44,081 bases of DNA from Polyangiaceae bacterium (GCA_013214025.1 JABSRN010000023.1:1-44081); one strand, 5' to 3'; positions 1 to 9,428 are shown, numbered from the stretch's first letter. The notes: generated from the sequence alone by a model not told the origin. Translations and numbers: made by a program.

Positions 1-63
<63 letters not shown>

Positions 64-232
64 CCCCCAAACCGATACGCGGGACCGCGTATAAGTTTTC
101 GCAGCTGCTTCTTTCGGTATTTCCGTTGTTAGCGTGAAGTGGGTGATGGGCATTGGGGGCCACAGGTAGCGAATCAGCACCAATGCCGAATAATTGGCTG
201 TAGCTGGTCAAAGGTTGGATTATCAGAGAGAT

Positions 233-1048
233 ATGGGCGCGCTGTTTCGAATGATTCACTCTCTGCTGTTCTGGGCGGGATTGACTTTGAGTTCGGCGCT
301 GCTGTTTCCGGTCGCGCTGCTCATCTGGGCGGTGACTTCACCCTTCGATCGTCGGCGAGTCGCCCTGCACCAGTTCACCTGTTTCTGGGGATCCTTGTAC
401 ACGTGGTTCAACCCGGCCTGGCCCGTGAGAATTGTGAACCGACACAAGCTGGCGGATACCCCGTCGGTGATGGTGGCTAATCACTTGTCGTTTTTGGACA
501 TCCTGGTGATCTTCCGGCTGTTCAATCACTTTAAATGGGTTTCTAAAGTCGAAAATTTTCGAGCTCCCTTCATCGGTTGGAATATGACCCTCAACGGATA
601 CATCCCGTTGCGCCGGGGCGATCGCGACAGCATCGTGAAAATGTTGGCGTCGTCAGAACGCACCCTGAAGGAGGGGAGTTCGATCATGATGTTTCCCGAG
701 GGCACACGATCCTCTTCAGGGAAACTTCGGCCCTTCAAGAAAGGGGCTTTCGATCTCGCGATGAAAACGGGGAGTCCGATTCAGCCCATCGTGATTCGCG
801 GTACCCACCGTGCCTTGCCCGACCGCGGCTTCGTGCTTCAAGGTCGGCACCCGATCGAATTGGTGATTCTGGACGTCATCTCAGCCGAGAGTTACGCCGG
901 GTTGAGCGTCGAGGAACTCACCGACCAGGTATGGAATGCCATCGCGTCGGAACTGGGGGCGGATGAGGTGGAAACGCCGGGTAGCGTCGAGCTATCCCGC
1001 GTGCCCCGACCGCCGGCTGGCATCGAAATCAGCCACGGTCACGCGTGA
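233..1048 (+). CDS. plsC: 1-acyl-sn-glycerol-3-phosphate acyltransferase (PlsC/LPLAT family)
   Basis: Transfers an acyl chain to lysophosphatidic acid at the cytoplasmic membrane to give phosphatidic acid. Numbering from the ATG at 233 (271 aa), a hydrophobic N-terminal segment at about residues 10-35 is followed by the catalytic NHLSFLD box (83-89, the H-x4-D charge relay) and the substrate-binding FPEGTRSSSGKLRPFKKGAF region beginning at 154. Both blocks are intact and the length fits bacterial PlsC. The frame is open back to a TTG at 194. ATG 233 has an AGAGAG stretch only two bases upstream and ATG 251 is also possible, so the start is uncertain. An inverted repeat (GGCATTGG at 149-156, CCAATGCC at 180-187) lies just upstream. 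Family assignment is secure. The exact acyl acceptor (glycerophospholipid or another lysolipid) is not shown by sequence. Confidence 0.9.
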   Translation: MGALFRMIHSLLFWAGLTLSSALLFPVALLIWAVTSPFDRRRVALHQFTCFWGSLYTWFNPAWPVRIVNRHKLADTPSVMVANHLSFLDILVIFRLFNHFKWVSKVENFRAPFIGWNMTLNGYIPLRRGDRDSIVKMLASSERTLKEGSSIMMFPEGTRSSSGKLRPFKKGAFDLAMKTGSPIQPIVIRGTHRALPDRGFVLQGRHPIELVILDVISAESYAGLSVEELTDQVWNAIASELGADEVETPGSVELSRVPRPPAGIEISHGHA

Positions 1049-1055
1049 GCCCGAA

Positions 1056-1847
1056 TTAGCTCCGGTTCCAACCGATGAGGATGCGGTTCATGGGGGTGAC
1101 GGCACGCGGGATGGCTGCCCAATCGATCTGGTATCCTGCATCGTCGAGGCGGTAGCTTCGTGCGATGTCCGCTGCTAGCTCGCGGCCCAGCGCACGTTTC
1201 AGACCACGGAGGGTGCCGACTTGTGCCTTGCGGTAGCAACACGGCATGGCGGCGACCGGTCCGCCGGTGGCGATGGCGAGCTCCAGTCCCTGGTCGGTGA
1301 GTTCACCGCAAGCGTGCACGAGCAGCGTCCCCGCGCCGTCGGGGATCGGGCCCGGGTCGTCCAGGGAGCGGATTCGGTACTCAATTTTCGGTGCTACCCA
1401 GGGCGCGATAGCGACGACAGCTGCGAGAATGGCGTCGAAGGTTTCCGGCTGATGGGGATCGACGAGGATGACCCGTTGCACCTCGCGTTCGCAGAGAGCG
1501 AACAGGATCCCGCTTAATCCGTGTCCCGCACAGAGATCGACCATGGTCGGACTGCGGAGGCGCTTTCGGACTCGCGCGAAGAACTCGAAGGATTCGAGTA
1601 GTTCCTTGAGGTGCACGACCCTGGCTTCGGCTAGGGCGCGGGCCAGCCGGTCCGGTAGGTCGTCACTCGGAAATAGTTCGCGGGGATACTGGTGCAGTCG
1701 CCGCTTGTGTCCCGCCAAGTCGCGCGCGGGGGACGCGTTGAAGTGAGGGTAGACGGTGAAGCGGGCGTCGTGGTTTCCCGGCGCGTTCGCTGTCTCGCTG
1801 GCGGCGCGGCTCGGCGGGGTGCTATTTTGGGTCTCGGGCGGGGCCAC
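1056..1847 (-). CDS. SAM-dependent methyltransferase, Methyltransf_32-like
   Basis: A 263-aa class I methyltransferase. The N-terminal ~60 residues are polar and poorly conserved. The SAM-binding motif I is VDLCAGHGLSG at about 103-113, followed by an acidic ILVDPH strand end near 130. Downstream HACGELTD (about 180) and PCCYRKAQ (about 203) match the pattern of the METTL25/RRNAD1/GSTCD-type group (PF13679), where this C-C-Y/H segment is typical. The substrate in that group is RNA or unknown, so none is assigned here. The start is GTG and no clear ribosome binding site is visible. The stop lies 7 bp from the stop of the plsC-like gene, a convergent pair. An ATG start further in cannot be excluded. 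Confidence 0.75.
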   Translation of the reverse strand: MAPPETQNSTPPSRAASETANAPGNHDARFTVYPHFNASPARDLAGHKRRLHQYPRELFPSDDLPDRLARALAEARVVHLKELLESFEFFARVRKRLRSPTMVDLCAGHGLSGILFALCEREVQRVILVDPHQPETFDAILAAVVAIAPWVAPKIEYRIRSLDDPGPIPDGAGTLLVHACGELTDQGLELAIATGGPVAAMPCCYRKAQVGTLRGLKRALGRELAADIARSYRLDDAGYQIDWAAIPRAVTPMNRILIGWNRS

Positions 1848-2099
1848 AGGGGACAGGTAATGACTTTCGCGCGGCGCCGCAAACCGGTACGCGGAGCCGA
1901 TCTACCTGATGTGCGGAAGCCACTCCTCATTGGTGTTGCGACGGAGCTGGAATCATATATCCAGCGTGTTTCTCGCGGACCTGGCAGGCTCTGGCGGCTG
2001 ACTTGGTGGTTTCTCGGGTTGTCGGGATGCGTTACCCTTCGGGAGCCCAAGTGGGCCTTATATTGAGATGGCGGGCAGAGCGCTCGTAGGAGCTAGAAT
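1848..2099. other. Intergenic region between divergent genes
   Basis: About 250 bp separating the divergent methyltransferase and lipoprotein genes. A short perfect hairpin (GCCCA-AG-TGGGC near 2045-2056) and a TATATT hexamer at 2059-2064 lie upstream of the lipoprotein gene, but no -35 element at normal spacing is convincing. A good Shine-Dalgarno (TAGGAG, 2087-2092) sits 7 nt before ATG 2100. I see no gene here. Confidence 0.5.
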
Positions 2100-3014
2100 A
2101 TGCGGATAATTGGCGCGAAACGACAGAGTGGGCTTGAACTGGCTTGGTTGGCGATCTCTGCCGTTGGTCTGATGGCGGCGTGCAGTGAAGCCGAGTCTTC
2201 CGGAACTACAAGCAGTGGTTCCGGCGACGATTCGGGAGCTACCACCGACGCGGCAGTCGGTACGGGCGGCACGGGCGGCACAGGCGGCACAGGCGGCACA
2301 GGCTCCGGTAGCACGGAGGTTGCGTACCGCGTAAATAGCCTGGATCTTGTTGACCCACCCATTTTTGCCACCGGTTGCCTGGTCAACGTGTCGGGAGCCG
2401 TTAATGATGCGGTGACTGAATCCGTGACTACCGATGTCGACGAAGACGGTTTCATCGATACGAACCTTGTCCAATTGGTGACCGCTCCGACGTTGACGAT
2501 CGGGGATGTTATGGACGCTGAGCTCGTGGCTCCTCAGTGTGTGGAGCCCGCAGCTAGTACGAGTTGCACCATGCCAAGCGATGCTCTCCGGACGGCGACG
2601 AGCATTGAGAACGTGGGTGGCGGTGCCGTGTGTTTCGCGCCCATCGCGGGGACAACCGCTGGTGGGGCTGGGGTCAATACACCGACGGCCTCAGCGACCA
2701 CCATCTGCGGAGTGGCTGATATCGGGGCCCTCGTGGTCGGTCTCGGAGGGATCAATATCGTAATGGAAGACACGACCATGGCTGCAGAGTGGGTGGGGGC
2801 TCCCGCCACTGGTATGACCAACGGTGTGGTCGCTGGCTTCATCACCGAGGCAGTGGCAGCCTCTGCGACGCTTCCTGACGACGCACCGATTATCGGTGGT
2901 ACACCGTTGGGCACTCACTTGTGTGCTGGCGATCGGGATAACCACCCAGTGCACGGTCTCGGCTGGTGGTTCTATCTAAACTTCACGGCTGAATCGGTAC
3001 CCTACAGCGAGTAG
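2100..3014 (+). CDS. Exported lipoprotein of unknown function
   Basis: A 304-aa predicted lipoprotein. A type II signal peptide (basic start, hydrophobic segment, lipobox LMAAC with the Cys at about residue 28) is followed by a low-complexity Ser/Thr/Gly linker ending in a GTGGTGGTGGTG run, encoded by a 9-nt direct repeat near 2265-2305. The mature domain (about 75-304) holds an Asp-rich calcium-like segment (DVDEDGFID) and five to six Cys, so an extracytoplasmic disulfide-bonded fold is likely. I do not recognise the family. The start at ATG 2100 is supported by TAGGAG seven bases upstream. It is followed by a bidirectional terminator shared with the convergent giant lectin gene. The same linker style recurs in the lipoproteins at 19249, 28357 and 36918. 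Confidence 0.8.
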   Translation: MRIIGAKRQSGLELAWLAISAVGLMAACSEAESSGTTSSGSGDDSGATTDAAVGTGGTGGTGGTGGTGSGSTEVAYRVNSLDLVDPPIFATGCLVNVSGAVNDAVTESVTTDVDEDGFIDTNLVQLVTAPTLTIGDVMDAELVAPQCVEPAASTSCTMPSDALRTATSIENVGGGAVCFAPIAGTTAGGAGVNTPTASATTICGVADIGALVVGLGGINIVMEDTTMAAEWVGAPATGMTNGVVAGFITEAVAASATLPDDAPIIGGTPLGTHLCAGDRDNHPVHGLGWWFYLNFTAESVPYSE

Positions 3015-3031
3015 TCGCAGCGCCGTACAGC

Positions 3032-3072
3032 AAAAAAAACACCGGCGACTGAGAAGTTGTCGGTGTTTTTTT
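3032..3072. terminator. Bidirectional intrinsic terminator
   Basis: A-tract, stem and T-tract: eight A, then ACACCGGCGACT pairing with AGTTGTCGGTGT (10 of 12 pairs, tight loop), then seven T. It lies 18 bp after the stop of the lipoprotein gene and about 120 bp before the stop of the convergent gene at 3190, so it can end both transcripts. It is the clearest terminator in the window. Confidence 0.85.
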
Positions 3073-3189
3073 ATTTGGGGTTTCGTCGTTGGTAGCGCTC
3101 CGCCCAGCACTCCGGCAGGGAGCTAGCCGTGATTAGATTAGCCGCCCGGGCGCCTCGCTTGCTCGGGGCGCCGTAGCTACCGCGCTTCA

Positions 3190-6100
3190 TCACTGAGTGA
3201 TGGGGGGCCCTTCGCAGACAACGGGATAGAAGTTGAACAGACAACGCTCGTTGTCCCACTCCCCATTGTTTCCCGGATACATGACGTTGCAATCATAGGT
3301 ATTGAGCGCTGCGCTGGGCTCGCCGACGCGCCAATTGGCGTAGGTTTGCTCGACGCCCGTCGAGCCACCCTCCCAGAAGTGGGTACCATCTGGCATCAGC
3401 CAGCGCCCTTCTTGAGCGGCATCGCTGCCCCCGATCCACGTGACCGCGTTGATCATGCCCAAGACATGAGCACTTTCGAGATCGCTTTCGATCTGAACGA
3501 TGTCCCAGCCGGTGTCTCGCGCAGTGCAATAGTCTTCTGAGTCGCCGATGCTGTCATCGTTGTTGCGGAAGTAGTAGCAACTATTGCCAAAGTAGACCTC
3601 GCCGTTGCCGCAGCTGGCGCAGCTGCCCGTGTCGGGCTGGCAGTCCAGGCCGCCGCCACAGGAACTGACACCGACGCAGCTGCCGAGTTCGCAGGTATCG
3701 GTGGTGCAGGCGATTCCGTCGTCGCAGCTGCCGCCCTCGTTGGTGGCCGCGTATTGACAGCCGAGGGCTGCGACGCAAGATCCCGAAGTGCAGGAGTTGC
3801 CAGCAGTGCAGTCTCCGTCATTGGGGGTGCCGGCGCAGACGCCGCTGGTGCAGATGTCCCCGGTAGTGCAGGCGACGAAGTCGTCGCAGGCTTGCCCCTC
3901 AACACAGGCGACTCCGATGGAGATGCCGTTGATGTCTCCCCCGTCGTCGTCGGCGTCCACTGCCGCTTCGAAGAAGAGCTTGGTGTTCGTATGGTTCGCC
4001 GTATTATCGGCCGGACCCCAGCCCAGTTCGAGGATGTCTCCGTCTGCCACGCTGACGCCGCCCACCGTAGTATCGGACGTAAAACTGAGCAGCCAGGTGA
4101 GGCGCAAGGGGTGGACAGTGACACCATCTATGTTGGCTTCGTCGAGATCGTCAGTGGGGATCTTCAACGTGAAGCTCTCGTCGTTCGGATCGTACAGCAC
4201 CAGATCTCCCGGTCCGAAGGACTGAGTCACGGGTTCCGCGATGACATCGAAGTCGTCGGGAGTCGAAAATACGAAGGTGCCGTCGGCGAACACGTGCAGG
4301 GCGTCGAATTCTGAATTGCAGAAGAGTCCCGCGCAGTCGATTACGCTCTCTGCGTCGAAGAACACGCTGGCAGTTTCCGATGCCGGATCCCACTGAATCA
4401 GCTCTCCGTCGCCGTAGTTAACGCCACCGATGCTCGAAGCACCGGTGACCCCCAAGACGATATTGCCACTGCCCAAAACCGAGATGGCGTTGATGTTTTC
4501 GGCATTCCCGAAGTTACTCTCTGCGAAGGCCAGGCTCTCGGCCACCACCTTGGAGCCTGGGTCTAGATCCTCGTTGAAGGAGAAGAGGCCGATCTCACTT
4601 TCCGTGAACGTGTCGGCGACGAGCGCACCAAACTCGTCTATTGACGAGACGTACAAATCCAGTGCTGTGGAGCAGACGCCCACGGATTCGATACAGGTCC
4701 CCACCAGGCAGTTGTCGGAGCCGATGCAGCTCCCGCCGGTGCACACATCGTCGGTGCAAGCCACGCCGTCGTTGCAAACGAGACTGTTGTTCTCGCTGTC
4801 GCAGGTGTGGCTGGTGGGATTGCAGCTCTCCGTCGTGCAGAGGTTGCTGTCGTTGCAGCTGCCGCAGTTTTCATCTGCGAGCCCACAGCCGGGGGAGATG
4901 CTGTCGCAGCTCCAGCCCTCGCTCTCGCAAGATATGGCTCGGCAGCAGAGTTGATTGTAACAACTGGCGCCGGCCTCGCAGTCACCGGTGTTGTTGCAGC
5001 TGGAGCCGTCCGGGCATGGGTCGCAGGGGCCGCCACAGTCGACGCCGCCTTCCCCTTGATTGATCTTGCCGTCGCTACAGCTGGCAGCCGTGCAGACGAG
5101 TGTGACGCAGCTGCCGCTGACGCAGTCGCTGTCCTCAATACATTTGAGGTCGTCCGCACAAGCGGCGGGGCAGCTGCCGCCACAGTCGACATCTGTTTCG
5201 GTGCCATTTTGCTGGGTGTCGTTGCAGGTCGCGGACGTGCAGGTATTCGAGGTCGGGTGGCAAATCAGGCTCGAATCGCAGTCAGTGTCGTCGGTGCAGC
5301 CCTGTCCGGCGCCGCAGTCGCCGCAGCTGCTGGTGCCGCCGCAGTCCACGCCGGATTCGTCCCCGTTGCTTTGGCTATCGCTGCAGGTGGGAGCGGCGCA
5401 AAGCTGGTCCCCGCCGCATACCAGTTCAATGCAATCGCTACCCTGGGTGCAGCTCTTGCCTTCGGCGCAACGCGTTGCACACTCGACGATGGGTCCGCCG
5501 CAGTCGGTGTCCGTCTCCGAGCCGTTGGGCACGCCGTCCGGGCATGCCGCCGCCTCACACACTTGGCTGGCGTTGCATACGGAGCTGTCGCAATCCGTCG
5601 GGAGCGCACAGCCCTGGCCAGCGGCACAGGTCGGGCAGCCCTCGCCGCCGCAATCGGTGTCGGTTTCGTCGCCGTTCTGGACGAAATCGCGAGGTTCGCA
5701 GATTGGAGCGAGACACTCTTGGGCGGATTCGTCGCATACGGAGCTTTCACAATCGCTGTCGGCCCAACAGCGGAAGGTCGCAGCGCAGCGGGCACACGGG
5801 CTGGTTCCGCCACAGTCGGCGTCGCTTTCACCCTGATTTTGGATGGCGTCCTCGCAAGTGGGAGCCGCGCAGCGGAAGAGGCTTGCTTCAGCGGACACGC
5901 AGCTGAGGCTGGCACAATCGACGTTGCTGTCGCACAGCTTGTCGGCTGCGCAGTTCGCGCCGCAGCTCCCGCCGCAATCGACGTCGGATTCAGTGCCGTT
6001 TTTGAAGCCGTCCGTGCAGCTCAGGCTTTGGCAGGTGTTTCCGGAGCAGACGCTGGTGATGCAGTCGCTACCCAGCGCACAACCTTGACCCAGACCGCAT

Positions 6101-7914
6101 GTCGCGCCGCAGGCGCCGCCGCAATCTTCGTCAGTTTCATCTTGGTTTTGGCTGTTGTCGTTGCAGTTTGGCGTGCTGCAAAAACCGTCAGGGCAAACGC
6201 CGCTGGCGCAATCGCTACCGCTGTTACAGGCCAGGCCGTCAACACAAGGAAGGCACGGGCTGCCGCCGCCGCAGTCGATGGCCGTTTCATTGCCGTTCAG
6301 CACGCCGTCCGGGGTGCTCGTGCCGCCGTCTTCACAGGTAGGAGCCGAACAGTACTGGCCGGGGCTGCAAACGCCGCTCAGGCAATCGCCGGGGGCCAAG
6401 CAGTCGTCAAAGTCATCGCAGGGATCGCAAGTGGCTCCGCCACAATCCGTGTCTGATTCATCCTGGTTCGTGACGCCGTCTTCGCAAGTCGGGGTAGCGC
6501 AGAGGTTGTCGGCACAGACGTCGCTGACGCAGTCACTGCCCTGCTCGCAGGCGTCGCCCAGCTCGCATACCGGGCAGTTCGGTCCGCCGCAATCGATGTC
6601 CGTTTCCCCTTGGTTGAGACCGTTGTTCTGGCAAAGCGCGCTGGCGCAAATCGAGCCGGTTCCGCTGGCCAAACAGACTAGGTCGACCGCACAGTCTTCG
6701 GCGGCCTCGCAGGGCAGCCCCACCGTGCAGCCATCACAACCGCCACCGCAATCGACGCCGGTTTCGGTACCGTTCAAGGCGGAGTCATCGCAACTAGGCG
6801 CTTGGCAGACCGAGAGGTCGCAGACGCGGCTCGCGCAGTCTCCGGAAAAGCCGCAAATGCCGCTGGTGTCGCAGGGATCGCAGGGGAAGCCACCGCCACA
6901 GTCGAGGTCGCTCTCATTGCCGTTCAGCAGGCTGTCCGAGCAGCTGGCGGCCGCGCAGACTCCGTTGACGCATGCGAGTGTGAGGCAATCGCCCCCTCCG
7001 CTGCACGACTGGCCTACGTCACAGCTCGGACACGAGCCTCCGCAGTCTCCGTCGGTCTCGTCGCCGCCTAGCACGCCATCGGTGCAACCCGCTGACACAC
7101 AGACCATTTCACCGCTAGCAGCGTCCGCCTGGCATATTCCCGAGAGACAGTCGCTGCCGGAAGAATCGTTGCACTGTTGTCCGATATCGCAACGGCTACA
7201 GGTGGTCTCGCCACCGCAATCAATATCAGTCTCTGCGCCGTTGCTGACGCCGTCCGTGCATGCGCCGCCGACGCATCGGTTGTCCTCACAGACCCCACTG
7301 GAGCAGTGTTCGCCCGTACCGCAATTCTGTCCGGTCGCGCAAGCTCCGCAGCTTGCGCCGCAGTCAATGTCGATTTCGCTGCCGTTCATTACCCCGTCGT
7401 CGCAGGCGGGCTGTTGACACTGATTTCCCTCGCAGACATCGCTCAGGCAGTCCCGGCCGCCGATACAATTATCCCCGGCAGGACAACCCGGACAATCGCC
7501 GCCGCCGCAATCGGTGGCGGTTTCGCCGGGATCTTGATCGCCGTTTGTGCAAGTGACTGGCTGGCAGACGCCGCTGAGACAGCTATCGTTGGCGCAGTCG
7601 CCGTTGTCAGTGCAGCTATCGCCGAGCGCGCAGGTGTTGCAAGTACCGCCACCACAATCGATGTCAGTTTCCGCGTCGTCTTGGAGCAGATTGTTACAAT
7701 TTCCCGCGCCGTTCCCCGTGCCCGTGTCTGGCGTCGTGCTGTCGATGGGGACGACGCTGGTTTCGCCCGCGCCCGAGTCGCCGGGTGCTCCGGTATCGAC
7801 GGCAAAGGTTGGCAATCCGTGAAGATTGTCGAAGTCGTCCCCGAACATTGCGGTGCAGCCGCTGACGCCAAGAAGGATCGACACGCGGGTGAGCTGGATA
7901 ACGAATTTTTTCAC
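3190..7914 (-). CDS. Giant Cys-repeat lipoprotein with C-type lectin domain
   Basis: A 1574-aa surface or secreted protein. The N terminus has a basic start, a hydrophobic stretch and a lipobox (LLGVSGC, Cys about 20). A Thr/Gly/Pro linker leads into 18 tandem repeats of about 48 residues (about 72-985) with the core pattern C-x-D-x3-N-G-x-E-T-D-x-D-C-G-G-x-C-x2-C and a distal DC-x2-x-x-C. Residues about 1084-1336 are Cys-poor and hold three similar units with a DGDL/DP-type motif, suggesting beta blades. A second Cys-rich stretch (1337-1434) precedes a C-type lectin-like domain (1435-1574) with WIGGSD, GEPS in place of the usual EPN, and WDNERC. The start is GTG. Disulfide-rich repeat stalks tipped by a lectin are consistent with adhesion or prey/particle recognition, which is inference. 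The gene is intact over 4.7 kb with no frameshift. Confidence 0.85.
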   Translation of the reverse strand: MKKFVIQLTRVSILLGVSGCTAMFGDDFDNLHGLPTFAVDTGAPGDSGAGETSVVPIDSTTPDTGTGNGAGNCNNLLQDDAETDIDCGGGTCNTCALGDSCTDNGDCANDSCLSGVCQPVTCTNGDQDPGETATDCGGGDCPGCPAGDNCIGGRDCLSDVCEGNQCQQPACDDGVMNGSEIDIDCGASCGACATGQNCGTGEHCSSGVCEDNRCVGGACTDGVSNGAETDIDCGGETTCSRCDIGQQCNDSSGSDCLSGICQADAASGEMVCVSAGCTDGVLGGDETDGDCGGSCPSCDVGQSCSGGGDCLTLACVNGVCAAASCSDSLLNGNESDLDCGGGFPCDPCDTSGICGFSGDCASRVCDLSVCQAPSCDDSALNGTETGVDCGGGCDGCTVGLPCEAAEDCAVDLVCLASGTGSICASALCQNNGLNQGETDIDCGGPNCPVCELGDACEQGSDCVSDVCADNLCATPTCEDGVTNQDESDTDCGGATCDPCDDFDDCLAPGDCLSGVCSPGQYCSAPTCEDGGTSTPDGVLNGNETAIDCGGGSPCLPCVDGLACNSGSDCASGVCPDGFCSTPNCNDNSQNQDETDEDCGGACGATCGLGQGCALGSDCITSVCSGNTCQSLSCTDGFKNGTESDVDCGGSCGANCAADKLCDSNVDCASLSCVSAEASLFRCAAPTCEDAIQNQGESDADCGGTSPCARCAATFRCWADSDCESSVCDESAQECLAPICEPRDFVQNGDETDTDCGGEGCPTCAAGQGCALPTDCDSSVCNASQVCEAAACPDGVPNGSETDTDCGGPIVECATRCAEGKSCTQGSDCIELVCGGDQLCAAPTCSDSQSNGDESGVDCGGTSSCGDCGAGQGCTDDTDCDSSLICHPTSNTCTSATCNDTQQNGTETDVDCGGSCPAACADDLKCIEDSDCVSGSCVTLVCTAASCSDGKINQGEGGVDCGGPCDPCPDGSSCNNTGDCEAGASCYNQLCCRAISCESEGWSCDSISPGCGLADENCGSCNDSNLCTTESCNPTSHTCDSENNSLVCNDGVACTDDVCTGGSCIGSDNCLVGTCIESVGVCSTALDLYVSSIDEFGALVADTFTESEIGLFSFNEDLDPGSKVVAESLAFAESNFGNAENINAISVLGSGNIVLGVTGASSIGGVNYGDGELIQWDPASETASVFFDAESVIDCAGLFCNSEFDALHVFADGTFVFSTPDDFDVIAEPVTQSFGPGDLVLYDPNDESFTLKIPTDDLDEANIDGVTVHPLRLTWLLSFTSDTTVGGVSVADGDILELGWGPADNTANHTNTKLFFEAAVDADDDGGDINGISIGVACVEGQACDDFVACTTGDICTSGVCAGTPNDGDCTAGNSCTSGSCVAALGCQYAATNEGGSCDDGIACTTDTCELGSCVGVSSCGGGLDCQPDTGSCASCGNGEVYFGNSCYYFRNNDDSIGDSEDYCTARDTGWDIVQIESDLESAHVLGMINAVTWIGGSDAAQEGRWLMPDGTHFWEGGSTGVEQTYANWRVGEPSAALNTYDCNVMYPGNNGEWDNERCLFNFYPVVCEGPPITQ

Positions 7915-8159
7915 GCTAGACTCTTACGGTATTGCCCCACACAGGCGAGGCTGAAGTGATGGCGTAAGCATACCAAGCGCATCGTTCGACAACTACTCCC
8001 GCCGGCCCCCAGAGCCTTGCCTAGAGCGAAATGGGGGGGGCAAAGTCGGATGTTTACCCACATTGATCGCTCCCGGATATTGGTGTCCTGAGGAATCGCA
8101 GACTGTCAACCAGCCCTGTCTGGGGTCGTCGTCAGCACGGGCGCGGCCGACCCCTCAAT
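7915..8159. other. Intergenic region, no gene seen
   Basis: About 245 bp upstream of the giant lectin gene. It contains an eight-base G run (8033-8040). I found no CxxxCxxC radical SAM motif here that could supply the missing front of the SPASM fragment downstream. Confidence 0.4.
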
Positions 8160-8570
8160 GTGGCCAGTAGGCCCCGCGAGCTCGCGGGCCTGTGGCGGCG
8201 GCCGGCATCGCAGATCGCCTTGCACGCTGCCACCATGGCGCTCCCCCGTTGCTTCTGGCCGCATACGTCGATGGTGATTCGCTACGATGGCGACGTCATT
8301 CCGTGCTGTAGCTATCGCTTGGGCAAGCAGTACTCGACCGATGGCGAGCGACGTACGATGGGAAATGTGTTCGACGTTGGCGTGAAGGCTGTCTGGGACA
8401 GCTTGCAGTTTCGACAAGCGAGACGGATGGTGAGCCGCCCGAATTCGGTTGAGAAAGAGCCGGAGCTGAAAGACCATTTTTGTTATGGCTGCGATCGGAT
8501 TTTCGATACGATCCGCCAAGAGAACGCGAGAAACTCCGAGCTTTCACAAGCTGGTCCCGTTGCGGCGTAA
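8160..8570 (+). pseudogene. SPASM-domain remnant of a radical SAM protein
   Basis: A 136-aa frame that resembles only the C-terminal auxiliary-cluster (SPASM) half of a radical SAM enzyme. It shows a CFWPH start, GDVIPCC, a GNVFD...VWDS segment, and a closing CYGC pair near the end. These are the usual Cys positions for auxiliary 4Fe-4S clusters. The catalytic TIM-barrel half with CxxxCxxC is absent both in the frame and in the 245 bp upstream, so a full enzyme would be about 200-250 residues longer. The start is uncertain: GTG 8160 or ATG 8235. It is most likely a 5'-truncated pseudogene. A stand-alone SPASM protein working with a separate partner cannot be excluded but is less likely in this decayed strip. 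Confidence 0.6.
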
Positions 8571-8964
8571 GGACAGTCCAGCCGCGCCCCCCGCCGCTGA
8601 GTAGTTAAAGCTGCTGGGTGGTCAAACCGGCTGCCCGTCTAAGGACTTGGTGAAGGCGTTTACACAGAACTCGGGATAGTCCCGGCCACCATGGCCGGAG
8701 CGGGGCGTAGACACGCGGTCCCCGTTGCGTAGTCCGAACCCGCCGCGCCCTGGGAGATTATTCGAGGAACGGATGGCCCACGGTGGCGATTGCCGCCCGC
8801 TGGATACTGGAACAGTTGCGCTAAGAGCGGAGCCCAATACCCGCTGCCCTTTGCGCGACGCAGGATAGCGAGGTCTGGCACAGCTCCTCCCGGGGTTTTT
8901 CGATCGTCGCTCTGGCTATTTTATGGTCGTCTAACCTTTTAGGATCTGCTCTAAGGTGCGCGTC
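8571..8964. other. Stretch without a convincing gene
   Basis: About 390 bp. A minus-strand open frame at 8622-8837 ends in a fairly natural-looking sequence (RDYPEFCVNAFTKS) that could be the tail of a degraded gene, but I cannot assign it. TAAGG at 8952-8956 is the ribosome binding site for the next gene. Confidence 0.3.
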
Positions 8965-9375
8965 ATGTCGTCGCCTACCGCTGATCTGCGAACCCAATTG
9001 AATGGTTTTTTTGAGCGCTACGCTCAGACATTTCACGAGCAGATGGGAACGTTTTGCGGACTGTACGTTTACCCCTGCTCGACGGTTCGGCTGGACGGTT
9101 CTGTCCAAGTTCTGCTGACGCAGCCCGAAGCCGTGCAGTTCTTTTCGGAGGCACGACTCAAGTACGAAGCCGAAGGCTGCGTTCGCTGGGACATCCATCA
9201 TTTCGATGTCGTGCCCCTGGGCACGCATAGTGCGGCCGCAACGCTCGAATGGCAGATGCTCCGGGCGGATGGCTCGCGAATTCGTAGTTGGAGACAGACA
9301 TACAATGTGCTCGGTGGCGCCGGTGCCTGGAAGGTTCTGCACTCCACTTTGCACAGGGGATCGGAATCTAGCTAG
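8965..9375 (+). CDS. SnoaL/NTF2-like (DUF4440-type) protein
   Basis: A 136-aa cytoplasmic protein with the features of an NTF2-like cone fold: a long amphipathic N-terminal helix (LRTQLNGFFERYAQTFHEQM), strands, a helix around AVQFFSEARLKYEAEG, then strands ending in TYNVLGGAGAWKVLHSTLH. The W-R-x-T-Y-x-V-L-...-W-K-V-L-H-S tail is typical of SnoaL-like and DUF4440 proteins. Members bind small ligands or isomerise substrates, and the ligand is unknown here. ATG 8965 is preferred over GTG 8956 because TAAGG lies 8 nt upstream of it. It is convergent with the ferritin-like gene. It looks intact. Confidence 0.65.
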   Translation: MSSPTADLRTQLNGFFERYAQTFHEQMGTFCGLYVYPCSTVRLDGSVQVLLTQPEAVQFFSEARLKYEAEGCVRWDIHHFDVVPLGTHSAAATLEWQMLRADGSRIRSWRQTYNVLGGAGAWKVLHSTLHRGSESS

Positions 9376-9428
9376 CCGGCTATCTGTTAGCTCAAGGGCT
9401 GCGCCCCGGCTGAGGGCTCTTGGGCGGC

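Noticed and set aside
4807-6456. 549-codon open frame on the plus strand opposite the giant Cys-repeat gene
   Set aside because: It is antisense to regular Cys-rich repeats whose codon pattern avoids stops on the other strand. It is Ala/Val-rich, low-complexity and has no domain, while the minus-strand gene is 1574 codons with clear repeats and a lectin domain. The other plus-strand frames over 3754-7959 are rejected for the same reason.
8622-8837. Small minus-strand gene
   Set aside because: The end of the frame looks protein-like, but no start context, domain or partner supports it.
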